NCBI GenBank assembly: GCA_947501695.1
Contig: CANMWO010000002.1
Location: forward strand, 62,001-126,000
DNA length: 64,000 bases
Source of the DNA: an uncultured Sphingomonadaceae bacterium
GTDB lineage: Bacteria > Pseudomonadota > Alphaproteobacteria > Sphingomonadales > Sphingomonadaceae
Direction: 5' to 3'
Positions within the stretch are counted from its first letter, which is position 1; each line of letters begins with the position of its first letter. The position numbers and the translations under genes are program-made. Shown here in pieces: positions 45,101-51,299 of this stretch. The notes under the pieces were generated by a model, which was not told the origin of the DNA, ran no database searches, and saw only the letters and a list, made by a program, of their open reading frames with translations.

Positions 45101-45307
45101 GAAACGAATCTGATCGAGCTGAAAGAAAACGAGGAATATGTCGAAGAACCCCTGATCGACGAACCGGTAACCGGTGCGGGTAATGATGATCTGTGGGTTA
45201 GCGAAGATGATGCCAGCGAAGCGGACGATAGCGAATGTGCTGAAGGCGATGAAACCTGCGGTCAAGGCGGTCCAGCGGAAGAAGAAGAACTAGAGCCTGC
45301 CGAGTGA
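36167..45307 (+). CDS. Giant filamentous haemagglutinin-type exoprotein (TpsA)
   Basis: A 3046-residue secreted protein and the cargo of the TpsB upstream. ATGs at 36167 and 36188 both have ribosome binding sites (AGAGG); I keep the first. A long signal peptide ends near TAHAQ. The N-terminal TPS domain includes SAWFYSPGGIIAGAGSVFNV, which corresponds to the NPNGI region of haemagglutinins but without that exact motif. A Gly/Asn-rich beta-helix region covers about residues 900-1420, with repeated GGNGG-type turns. The second half has regular Asp/Ile-rich repeats. A Pro-Thr linker and an acidic tail close the protein, with Cys pairs at 2913/2921 and 3024/3031. The usual roles are adhesion, biofilm formation or contact-dependent effects. 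Confidence 0.9.
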   Translation: MMIRGKMMTEIKNNRLTLGNNSKKFGRTNGTRKLRLLAGGSITAAAVFLSTMGQTAHAQALDPARSFQATPSFGPGDSWSPGPTADTVFISGSESIINWSPLDTATLDTTSAPINILPSGRSITFNNATEFTVLNRILPTPSLAGDFRAIQFNGTVNTRVNGTQGGSAWFYSPGGIIAGAGSVFNVGSLVLTTNDIDTSGGLFGSSGNIRFSGIANSSSAVTIANTASIDANTAFSSINDYVALVAPRVVQGGTIDVNGSAAYVAAEQADLLINNGLFDITVTVGTTDGNGIVHTGVTTGNSATPIEDDPATMGFNEENRDAQAIYMVAVPKNAAITMLVGGQVGYRPAAEATIVNGEVVLSAGYDVSIGGSTRNAQVVVADTPLSALAGNIEFTGGDFTADVSATANGAIDAISTVSGIDVQTGATGDRYDLTLNAGTEINFAADDGGVIRVDGDVSLRAGSSAANGGTINIRAVDLPASPDAIGEIIVGGNFTADVSAMGADDFFIFRNNGGTGVGEDAVAGDISINVSDGGSFQVDGASQFLTNAQGGKGEEFNGSAQAGDINLSLIDAASSINLLGDVTFNAGTLNAGSGKAGGNGPGRVGSDSTGGDFSLNLQSGTMVAGRISINTSGAATGGADENVVQSNDGIAGNVDIAITGGDHTFASISSTSSAFSSSSYGPDGITISGVSNRPTANLTISGTGTTLNVSDDVQFNTSTSADTIGAAATPSATISVIGTGVGSGLLVNDNIGAVIAGSIDVIVDNSTISFDNLGLSNSGSFRNGATVSGGNINILSRNGGILTGQSGNFDSNSGTADAVGGNILISADNASINFTGRVSGNANGFGDAELGSGTGGTIRLVIDGDAGSMTLDDLSLSTDGSVFFDVEVPGPNGAPRGEGRTGIGGLTTIDLLNGTFVADDITISSDGFGGDGGPNPTGPAGSGGTGTGGNVVFNLDGSNATIDTIVATASGLGGDGGFGDPVDGDNAGNGGIGIGGNATFNATSGTLDVNQIRVDALANAVRFTSFTSIRGNGGTGNGSNAGNGGAGTGGTATFNLDGTSIVNAQELLISTDGYGGEGGRARLRNISGVDFPAGTGGIGGNGTGGSATFNNTTGTISFNQLTVQSLGVGSDGGNSTGITTGEATEAGGNGGNGIGGFATINLNQDDATNPSYIIDSSGTGGNGGSGLTGGDAGNATGGISTLNVNNVAVQLNQPTILSNATGGNGGFSDGISGNPGNGGNGGDAQGGIARLEIVGTGATLTTSGGSLVANSDAVGGNGGDGFGQFLGDGGDGGDGGSAQGGTVEFAVRTGANFEVNGGAPFTLTSTGTGGQGGTGGYSYNSTSGDGGDAGQGTGGTARLLAQGATITGDEVTITTTGQGGDGGLAGNFGVGVAGLSGVGGLGVGGTAALEIQEGSPGIITLGNVNMFANGFNSGDGSIPTGFGGRIEVTDTSIDPAGLITLGSLNAEALNIAAPDSGFYATGNSGAITVVGDLTVNVAGNIEYDFIGDAQMTVGGNASLTSGQDILITHTNNSLPTISIDVAGIFEATAQGNFNSMDGSRIAAGDIATIRAEQNATVGDISGIGLVDISALQNVLVNNAAASGPPAVINVGAGSIVAGPNLIINAGFDPTPTPTPVYDPSFNATITGNATSTGAIIVNAGGNATFASGSNTISDNGLTVQTGDDIIIESGAMVIAGADPATGPNFALPFSNFNNLVLQAGALGPDLISTPLTPIASIVAAGAIEANDFAVVMTADAIDGLGGTISASSIAADINDAPSNVVIAAIGQSDDNGLLSVDCVEGNLCLGALSADNFVFIGQAGVPIQAIVENGDIIANRILVSTRRDIVMGADGIPSRFIASDEIFVNSTEGDINLREAELTSGTLGVDAAGSLLGSGSLNSGNDIGVTVGGSISAAGINTSGELTTVANRGGAPEGFYSVPGSMSVGTLTVGVGDVNYDAGGDFSFGQINVPGTDIILSAPGSVFVGGTSGAENIDIDADSIGLGAVSANNDINLIAASTIDFDSVSAGNLLDMAASDIFGDIADGNEVTVFGDFSVDVNGISAGDTLVVDALDITLGDADGGTVSISGNDILIGGVSGGSVAIDGIQISIDGASASDLSITGGDIGVGDMIADSASLFGDTVFVGNAEGGELDIFAQTRLDVNNIDIDGNATLEANGPMAIGTANTGGNASLLAETVTLDAGNISGDLTMEATAGDIDGNGIVGVGGAIDLDATGNIGFGSVSANGGNFAADAGGDIEFADAFASDNILFNAVNILGGNVVSDQDIIISAETITLGNATTPGLIDLTSTVGNITTATLDAGNTVTVDATGDLVIGNVTSANESSLTGTSVTLAGADTGDNGDPRFTEGLRIRASDGDINITGDLDLSRRGDFSATENINFTDVDITSKLGATVRLFAGDSIVFGNVTTDNFIRASADNDFTATSIIAPGLSVSVGGLVTVGMTEGGSHNLSGDQGVEINNATNSRLSLFSSDGDVAVRNNGLISDVLSATGNNVFLRSDGAMRVVATANDGNIDIVTRGDLVVDDASATNNIQLTSLAGSAELNELIIIGSGAVRSPVGVSGQAVVSANGNIDVTAAVNVTINDTTNAANALTITAGNLIDIQALTTGTTIDLSSADINIGTSGQLGEFTQTNDIFIESNGNNQAILGGAGTAGFFSLNQDEFNSIQSNQDLTLFVAATGSATPDLIIQDLTVQTGDNVSGAQNATIGFSGTLTIDSGQSTRVDGNLNLTNASAGTTLNMTSLNDLRINANGGLIQITNAGGSFGGVGLLTLQAQNIYAMTDQAFADIAGLSLNDVDLRLENSDGLDIDNGLIRGGIAQFIVDGDLFIQNTVPGVSFDERRGFTVDSLTINGLSAGSNANIAINGIVNGETGIDTIFATDPVVSFDDFSTINGCVIIDPASCGAPPPPTPTPTPTPTPTPAPTPTPTPVGDPEIDDPVQDIIEEEVTPSEGESVISDPFETNLIELKENEEYVEEPLIDEPVTGAGNDDLWVSEDDASEADDSECAEGDETCGQGGPAEEEELEPAE
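44939..45010 (+). repeat. Pro-Thr tandem codon repeat at the end of tpsA
   Basis: A run of CC(N)AC(N)-type codons encodes alternating Pro and Thr residues between the last beta-helix repeats and the acidic tail. It probably forms a stiff extended linker in the secreted protein. Similar short runs appear at about 41050-41075 in the same gene. Such codon runs are prone to length change by slippage. Confidence 0.8.
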
Positions 45308-45352
45308 ATTGACTGGTTGACCTTTTGCATCCCAAGCCATTAGGCGGTGGAT

Positions 45353-46822
45353 ATGAATGAAAGTACCAGCCATCCATTAAAGCTGTTCAACAGCCTCACT
45401 CGCCAACAGGAAGTCTTCACGCCGGTTCATGAGGGCGAAGCACGCGTCTATACCTGCGGGCCGACGGTTTATAATTATCCCCATATTGGTAATATGCGCG
45501 CCTATGTTTTTGCCGATCTTTTGGGACGAACATTAAGCTGGAAGGGTTTTAAACTTACCCATGTCATCAACATCACCGATGTCGGGCATCTAACCGATGA
45601 CGCGGATGATGGGGAGGACAAGCTCGAAAAAGCAGCAGCAGAACGGGCGCAATCCATATGGGATATCGCCAAACACTATACTGAGGCCTATTGGGATGAT
45701 ATCAAGGCACTGAACATCCGCCAGCCTGCTCATTGGTCAATTGCCACAGACTATGTTCCGCAGATGATAGACTATGCCAAAGGCATTGCCGAGCAGCATT
45801 GCTATGAGCTGGATGGTGGTCTTTATTTCGATGTCTCTACCATTGCCGATTATGGTAGCCTTGCTCGGGCCGCCACCGAAGATGGCGAAGGCCGAATTGA
45901 TGTCGTGGAAGGCAAGCGCAATGCAGCTGACTTCGCGATCTGGCGCAAAACTCCAGAGGGCGAAACCCGGCAGATGGAATGGGACAGCCCTTGGGGCAAA
46001 GGCGCGCCCGGTTGGCATCTGGAATGTTCAGTCATGTCAGAGGCGTTGCTCGGACTGCCTTTCGATATCCACACCGGCGGTATCGACCATCGCGAAATCC
46101 ATCACCCAAATGAGATCGCCCAAAACCAAGCGCATAGCGGTTGCGACCATAGTGGCGCGCATTTTTGGATGCATAACAACTTCCTGATTGATCGCGCCGG
46201 TAAAATGTCAAAATCGACAGGTGAGTTTCTGCGATTGCAGCTACTCATCGACAAAGGTATCCACCCCCTCGCCTATCGCCTGATGTGCTTGCAAGCCCAC
46301 TATCGCAGCGAGCTCGAGTTTAGCTGGGGAAATCTGGTGGCAGCGCTTACCCGGCTCAAACGCATAGTGATGGGAATTGAGCGCTTGCAAGAGCGTCTTG
46401 CTTCATCACAGATTGCCGCATCACAAAGCGAAAAGTCATTACATCCCAAAATCACGGAAATTCGCGACCAGATGGACGCTGCGATGAGCGACGATCTCAA
46501 CAGTTGCCCTGTCGTTCCGTTATTGGAGCATTTGCTCTCGCTCAAAAAAGTGGATGCTGCGCAACGCATGGACCTGCTGCGAGAAATGGATCTGATACTA
46601 GGCCTTGATCTGGAAACGTTGACACGCGTCGACCTTCGGTTGCACCCTAAAGCAGTTTCCATCACTCAAGCCGAAATTGAAGACAAACTTGACCTGCGCC
46701 AACAGGCTAAAGCGGACAAAGATTTCGCCGCCGCCGACGCGATCCGCGATGAACTGACGGCGGAGGGTGTCGAACTTATGGATGGCGATCCGTTACGCTG
46801 GGAATGGAGCATATCGATATGA
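45353..46822 (+). CDS. cysS: Cysteinyl-tRNA synthetase
   Basis: A class I synthetase of about 489 residues from the ATG at 45353, which has AGGCGG 5 bases upstream; a GTG 6 bases earlier is in frame. The HIGH-like motif is TVYNYPHIGNMRAYV and the KMSKS motif is KMSKSTGEFLRL. Zinc ligands are the Cys in YTCGPT, the Cys in WHLECSVMSE and the His/Glu in HPNEIAQNQAH. It charges tRNA-Cys. It starts 46 bases after the tpsA stop, and the hydroxyacid dehydrogenase start overlaps its stop (ATGA). Confidence 0.97.
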   Translation: MNESTSHPLKLFNSLTRQQEVFTPVHEGEARVYTCGPTVYNYPHIGNMRAYVFADLLGRTLSWKGFKLTHVINITDVGHLTDDADDGEDKLEKAAAERAQSIWDIAKHYTEAYWDDIKALNIRQPAHWSIATDYVPQMIDYAKGIAEQHCYELDGGLYFDVSTIADYGSLARAATEDGEGRIDVVEGKRNAADFAIWRKTPEGETRQMEWDSPWGKGAPGWHLECSVMSEALLGLPFDIHTGGIDHREIHHPNEIAQNQAHSGCDHSGAHFWMHNNFLIDRAGKMSKSTGEFLRLQLLIDKGIHPLAYRLMCLQAHYRSELEFSWGNLVAALTRLKRIVMGIERLQERLASSQIAASQSEKSLHPKITEIRDQMDAAMSDDLNSCPVVPLLEHLLSLKKVDAAQRMDLLREMDLILGLDLETLTRVDLRLHPKAVSITQAEIEDKLDLRQQAKADKDFAAADAIRDELTAEGVELMDGDPLRWEWSISI

Positions 46823-47781
46823 GCAAACCAATAGCCGCGATGGCCTCTCTTGTGCGTCCTATGGTCGAACCGCATTGCGGCGATCTCGACGTCACCTGGT
46901 TCACGAGTACCGAGGAAGCGTTGGAAATAGCTCCTCATGCCGAAATCGGCTGGTTCGATATGTATGACAAAGAGAAAATGGCCTCGGTGCTCGCTGCCGC
47001 AACCAACTTGAAATGGCTCAACAGCATCTATGCAGGGGTCGAACATTTCCCACTCGATCAGCTTAAAAGCCAAGGCACGATCGTCACCAATGGCGCAGGT
47101 TTAAACAGCTCGCCTATTGCCGAATTTGTTTTGATGGGCATGCTCGCCGCCGCCAAACGAACAGATAAATTGCTGGAGATGCAAGGACAACAGGATTGGC
47201 CGGAACAGGCACCGGGCACCACCGAACTAGCGGACGGCAAGGCACTCATCATCGGCTATGGCGGCATCGGCCAACAGGTTGCCAAGAAACTATCCGGCTT
47301 TGACATGGATGTGACGGCTGTTCGCAGGACGGCAAGCGATGACCCAGCTGGCGTTGGCACGGCAGTGATCGGAACCGAAGACTGGCGCGCCCGGTTAGGA
47401 GAATTTGACTGGGTGATCGTTTCCGCACCGGCAACCGCAGAAACCCAGAAACTGCTCGGCAAAGATGAATTTTCGGCAATGAAGCCATCAGCCTGGCTCG
47501 TCAACGTCGCACGCGGATCACTGGTTGATCAGGACGCATTGGTAGACGCGCTCAATGGCAAGGCCATCGGTGGCGCAGTATTGGACGTAACCGAACCTGA
47601 ACCGCTGCCCAAAGGCGATCCGCTATGGACTGCACCCAATTGCTTTATCACCATGCATGTTTCCGGCGTCGCCCAAACCCGCATGTTCCAGCGCGCGGCA
47701 GGCCGATTTGTCGAAAATTTGAAGCGCTATCAAAATGGCGAAAGCATGATTGCAGTGGCCGATCTTGATCGCGGCTATTAA
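46819..47781 (+). CDS. D-2-hydroxyacid dehydrogenase family protein
   Basis: The start at 46819 overlaps the cysS stop as ATGA, giving 320 residues; an in-frame ATG 15 bases upstream is less likely. The Rossmann NAD(P)-binding motif is ALIIGYGGIGQQVAKKLSG. The three catalytic residues are seen in VNVARGSLVD (Arg), LDVTEPEPLP (Glu) and MHVSGV (His). Family members reduce 2-keto acids or oxidise D-2-hydroxy acids, for example glyoxylate, hydroxypyruvate or D-lactate. The substrate cannot be chosen from sequence. Its coupling to cysS is probably only transcriptional. Confidence 0.88.
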   Translation: MSKPIAAMASLVRPMVEPHCGDLDVTWFTSTEEALEIAPHAEIGWFDMYDKEKMASVLAAATNLKWLNSIYAGVEHFPLDQLKSQGTIVTNGAGLNSSPIAEFVLMGMLAAAKRTDKLLEMQGQQDWPEQAPGTTELADGKALIIGYGGIGQQVAKKLSGFDMDVTAVRRTASDDPAGVGTAVIGTEDWRARLGEFDWVIVSAPATAETQKLLGKDEFSAMKPSAWLVNVARGSLVDQDALVDALNGKAIGGAVLDVTEPEPLPKGDPLWTAPNCFITMHVSGVAQTRMFQRAAGRFVENLKRYQNGESMIAVADLDRGY

Positions 47782-47919
47782 CGCTTTTACGAATTTTACG
47801 ATTGAGGCGTGACACACATGTAAATTTGACTTATCAACCAACAGCATAGGGGTAGGGATGAGTCTTTTCTGGAGGGGAAAATATCGTTCCAGGGTCGTTG
47901 CCATTATCTTGAGCAAATA

Positions 47920-47936
47920 CTGATCACCAAGATCAG
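47920..47936 (+). promoter_or_regulatory. Leader hairpin abutting the ribosome binding site of the acetolactate synthase gene
   Basis: CTGATC (47920-47925) pairs with GATCAG (47931-47936) around ACCAA. GGGAAGG directly follows and is the ribosome binding site for the ATG at 47949. The leader of the cytochrome operon has the same stem at the same place. Confidence 0.6.
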
Positions 47937-47948
47937 GGAAGGATCCAC

Positions 47949-49595
47949 ATGACCAAAGCATCTGATTTATTCGTAGAATGTCTTGAAAACGAAGGCGTAG
48001 AATATCTTTTCGGCGTTCCTGGCGAAGAAAATCTCGACATGCTCGACAGCCTGTCGCGCTCCAAGAAAATTGAATTGATCCTAACACGGCATGAGCAAGG
48101 CGCTGGCTTCATGGCTGCGACTTATGCACGGCATACCGGTAAGACTGGCGTCTGCATGGCGACCCTCGGGCCCGGTGCGACAAATCTCGTGACTGCGGCC
48201 GCTTATGCGCAACTTGGCGGCATGCCTATTTTGATGGTCACAGGGCAAAAACCCATCAAGAAATCCAAGCAAGGTCGTTTTCAAATTCTCGATGTCGTCG
48301 ATATGATGGGACCGATCACGAAGTTCACACATCAACTTGCTTCGGCAGATAATATTCCGAGCCGCGTGCGTGAAGCTATCCGTCTAGCCGAAGAAGAAAA
48401 GCCCGGCGCGACCCATATCGAATTCCCGGAAGATGTTGCCGATGAGCAGACGGATTCTACTCCGATCAAACCGAGCTTATCCCGACGTCCAATTGCTGAA
48501 CCCAAGGCGGTGCGCGCTGCGACCAAAAAAATCGAAAGCGCAAAGTCTCCCATCATGGTCATTGGCGGCGGTGCAAACCGCACGACAACCGGCCGGATGC
48601 TGACACAGTTTATTGAAAAAACCGGCATTCCTTTTGTCACAACTCAGCTTGGCAAAGGCGTAGTTGATGAAACCAACAAGGAATTTATGGGCTGTGCTGC
48701 TTTGTCGGCAAACGACTTTGTCCATAGCGCAATTGAGTCTGCTGACCTGATCATCAATGTCGGGCATGATGTCATCGAAAAGCCACCGTTCTTCATGAAA
48801 GACGGTGGTACCGAAGTCATTCACGTATCAATGAACACCGCTGAAGTTGACCCGGTCTATTTCCCGCAGATTGAAGTGATCGGCGATATTGGCAATGCTA
48901 TCTGGCAGATGAAGGAAGATATTGTTCCTTCCGGTTCTTGGAACTTCGACCACATGTATAAAGCACGTGCGGCGGAAGAAGAGCATACAGCAACGATGGA
49001 CGATGACATGCGTTGTCCCATCTATCCACCGCATCTCGTGAAAGTTGTTCGCGAGCAAATGCCTGCCGATGGTATTATCTGCCTCGACAATGGTGTGTAT
49101 AAAATCTGGTTTGCACGCAATTACAAGGCGCGTGAGGCAAACACCGTATTGCTCGATAACGCTTTGGCAACCATGGGCGCAGGCCTGCCTTCCGCCATGG
49201 CGTCGGCGATGGTCTATCCTGATCGCAAGGTCATGGCGATTTGCGGCGATGGCGGGTTCATGATGAACAGCCAGGAAATGGAAACAGCGGTTCGGTTGAA
49301 ACTCAACATCACGGTGCTGATTCTCAATGACAGCAGCTACGGTATGATCCGTTGGAAGCAAGCCAATATGGGCTTCAAGGATTGGGGTTTGACCTATGGC
49401 AACCCGGATTTCGTCAAATATGCGGAAAGCTACGGCGCCCATGGCCACCGGATCACTAGCGCGAAAAACCTGCAGGAAACGATCGACAAATGCCTGAATA
49501 GCGAAGGCGTACATTTGATTGATTGTCCGGTGGACTATTCCGACAATGATCGTATCCTCAACGTTGAAATCAAGGACCTCAGCGCGAAGATTTAA
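47949..49595 (+). CDS. Acetolactate synthase-like thiamine diphosphate enzyme, large subunit
   Basis: A 548-residue ThDP-dependent enzyme. Visible are the catalytic Glu in LTRHEQGAGFMAATYARHTGK, the central FAD/nucleotide-like domain, and the ThDP motif GDGGFMMNSQEMETAVRLKLNITVLILNDSSYGM. Similarity is strongest to acetolactate synthase (AlsS/IlvB type). No regulatory small subunit (ilvN) follows; instead an aldehyde dehydrogenase gene starts 11 bases downstream. That suggests a catabolic role, possibly condensation or decarboxylation of a 2-keto acid to an aldehyde that the partner oxidises. A 2-keto acid decarboxylase cannot be ruled out from sequence alone. Confidence 0.85.
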   Translation: MTKASDLFVECLENEGVEYLFGVPGEENLDMLDSLSRSKKIELILTRHEQGAGFMAATYARHTGKTGVCMATLGPGATNLVTAAAYAQLGGMPILMVTGQKPIKKSKQGRFQILDVVDMMGPITKFTHQLASADNIPSRVREAIRLAEEEKPGATHIEFPEDVADEQTDSTPIKPSLSRRPIAEPKAVRAATKKIESAKSPIMVIGGGANRTTTGRMLTQFIEKTGIPFVTTQLGKGVVDETNKEFMGCAALSANDFVHSAIESADLIINVGHDVIEKPPFFMKDGGTEVIHVSMNTAEVDPVYFPQIEVIGDIGNAIWQMKEDIVPSGSWNFDHMYKARAAEEEHTATMDDDMRCPIYPPHLVKVVREQMPADGIICLDNGVYKIWFARNYKAREANTVLLDNALATMGAGLPSAMASAMVYPDRKVMAICGDGGFMMNSQEMETAVRLKLNITVLILNDSSYGMIRWKQANMGFKDWGLTYGNPDFVKYAESYGAHGHRITSAKNLQETIDKCLNSEGVHLIDCPVDYSDNDRILNVEIKDLSAKI

Positions 49596-49606
49596 GAGGA
49601 TAGATC

Positions 49607-51043
49607 ATGACAAAACTCAAAGACGTTTATCCGCTTTACCTCAATAATGTCGCTGCCCAGCCCAATACCGATCTGGAAGTTACGGACAAGTTCACCAACG
49701 AAGTGGCTTTTCGGACGGCGCTGGCAACACCTGATGTAATTGAGGAAGCCATTGCCGGAGCGGTGCAAGCCGCGGAGCCCATGGCACGCATGGCAAGCTA
49801 TGAGCGGCAAAATGTGCTGCAGCATTGCGTGGACCGGTTTACAGAGCGGTTTGACGAACTCGCTTATTCGCTGTGCGTTGAAGCAGGTAAACCGATTAAG
49901 GATGCCGAAGGCGAAGTTGGCCGGTTAATTGACACGTTCCGCATTGCCGCCGAGGAATCGACGCGCAACTATGGCGAGGTCCAGCCGCTCGATATTTCCG
50001 AGCGTGCCAAGGGCTATCAAGGCATGTGGAAACGGGTGCCCATTGGTCCTTGCAGTTTCATTTCGCCGTTTAACTTTCCGCTCAATTTGGCAGCACATAA
50101 AATTGCTCCTGCTATTGCCGTGGGCTGTCCGTTTGTGATGAAACCTGCATCGAAGACGCCGCTGGGCGCGATCATCATGGGCGAAGTCTTAGCCGAAACT
50201 GATTTGCCCAAAGGTGCGTTTTCGATTTTGCCCGCAAGCCGTGATGGCGCAGATCTGTTCACGGTGGATGAACGCCTAAAGCTTCTTTCTTTCACGGGTT
50301 CTCCTGGTGTTGGTTGGGACCTGAAAGCCAAAGCAGGTAAAAAACCTGTCATTCTCGAACTGGGCGGTAACGCGGCGGTGATCGTCGATCATGATGCCGA
50401 TCTGGACGACGCGCTGGAACGGATTATCTTCGGGGCTTTCTATCAATCCGGCCAAAGCTGTATCGGCGTACAGCGGATCATCATCCATGAATCTGTTTAC
50501 GACACTTTCAAAGATATGCTGGTTGCCAAAACCAAGACGCTGGTGGCCGGTGATCCCAAAGATCGGGACACGTTCATTGGTCCAATGATTTCCGAAGGCG
50601 AAGCCAAGCGCCTGCATGGCTGGATCGAAGATGCTGTTACCGATGGAGCGAAGCTACTTTGTGGCGGCAACCGCACTGGCAATATGCTGGAAGCAACCTT
50701 GCTTGAAAATGTTGACAGAAATGCAGCGGCTTTTCGAGAGGAAGCCTTTGGCCCGCTTGCGCTGCTATCAAAATTCAGTGATTTTAATGCAGCACTGGAC
50801 GAAGTTAACGATAGTAAATTCGGTTTGCAGGCCGGGATATTCACCCGCGACCTGTTTAAAACCTTAGATGCATGGGACCGGCTCGATGTTGGGGGCGTCG
50901 TGATTAACGACGTGTCATCCTATCGCGTTGACAATATGCCTTATGGCGGCGTCAAGGATAGTGGACTAGGCAGAGAAGGTATCAGATTCGCGATGGAGGA
51001 TATGACTGAAATTCGCAATCTGGTCATCCGACGGAAACTATAA
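49607..51043 (+). CDS. NAD(P)-dependent aldehyde dehydrogenase
   Basis: A 478-residue aldehyde dehydrogenase. The catalytic Cys lies in FYQSGQSCIGVQRI (about residue 286). The general-base Glu is in KPVILELGGNAAVIVD. The substrate-site Asn is in ISPFNFPLNLAAHK, and the late EEAFGPLALL and DNMPYGGVKDSGLGREG motifs are typical. It is closest in pattern to succinate-semialdehyde or lactaldehyde type enzymes. The gene is 11 bases after the acetolactate synthase-like gene, so both are probably translated from one mRNA and act on a common metabolite. Confidence 0.92.
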   Translation: MTKLKDVYPLYLNNVAAQPNTDLEVTDKFTNEVAFRTALATPDVIEEAIAGAVQAAEPMARMASYERQNVLQHCVDRFTERFDELAYSLCVEAGKPIKDAEGEVGRLIDTFRIAAEESTRNYGEVQPLDISERAKGYQGMWKRVPIGPCSFISPFNFPLNLAAHKIAPAIAVGCPFVMKPASKTPLGAIIMGEVLAETDLPKGAFSILPASRDGADLFTVDERLKLLSFTGSPGVGWDLKAKAGKKPVILELGGNAAVIVDHDADLDDALERIIFGAFYQSGQSCIGVQRIIIHESVYDTFKDMLVAKTKTLVAGDPKDRDTFIGPMISEGEAKRLHGWIEDAVTDGAKLLCGGNRTGNMLEATLLENVDRNAAAFREEAFGPLALLSKFSDFNAALDEVNDSKFGLQAGIFTRDLFKTLDAWDRLDVGGVVINDVSSYRVDNMPYGGVKDSGLGREGIRFAMEDMTEIRNLVIRRKL

Positions 51044-51144
51044 GTAAAATCGAATCACCTTGCCGCAGTTTCTCATGCAAGTGCAATCAAGCCACATGAA
51101 AGTGATATATAGGCAACGCTTGCGCAGTCAAAAGGTTAACAATA

Positions 51145-51158
51145 GTGATGCAAGTCAC
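51145..51158. promoter_or_regulatory. Crp/Fnr-type operator upstream of the cytochrome operon
   Basis: GTGATGCAAGTCAC has the GTGA-N6-TCAC core and is followed by an A, giving a full TCACA half site on the right. It starts 155 bases before the ATG at 51300, the same offset as the similar site before the CHAT operon. The inner six bases are not palindromic. Confidence 0.45.
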
Positions 51159-51195
51159 AGAAAAACCGTCATAATTCGCAATTTTTATGATTGCA

Positions 51196-51223
51196 TTGAG
51201 ATGGCAATGAAGCATAATATAAT
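51196..51223 (+). promoter_or_regulatory. Sigma-70-type promoter of the cytochrome operon
   Basis: TTGAGA (51196-51201) and a perfect TATAAT (51218-51223) are separated by 16 bases. Transcription would begin near 51230, giving a leader of about 70 bases that contains the hairpin at 51272-51289. The Crp/Fnr-like site is centred near -78. Confidence 0.65.
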
Positions 51224-51271
51224 GGCGTAAACATGGTTAACGACATGGGTCGCGTCGGGCTTACAGAGGGA

Positions 51272-51289
51272 CCTGATCTTCGGATCAGG
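51272..51289 (+). promoter_or_regulatory. Leader hairpin abutting the ribosome binding site of the cytochrome operon
   Basis: CCTGATC (51272-51278) pairs perfectly with GATCAGG (51283-51289) around a TTCG tetraloop, a very stable loop type. The ribosome binding site GGAGGG follows directly, before the ATG at 51300. The stem core matches the hairpin before the acetolactate synthase gene. Confidence 0.62.
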
Positions 51290-51299
51290 GAGGGCAACG

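Noticed and set aside
48828-49514. A 228-residue minus-strand frame within the acetolactate synthase gene
   Set aside because: It lies wholly inside a well-supported enzyme gene and shows no domain pattern; it is an antisense shadow.
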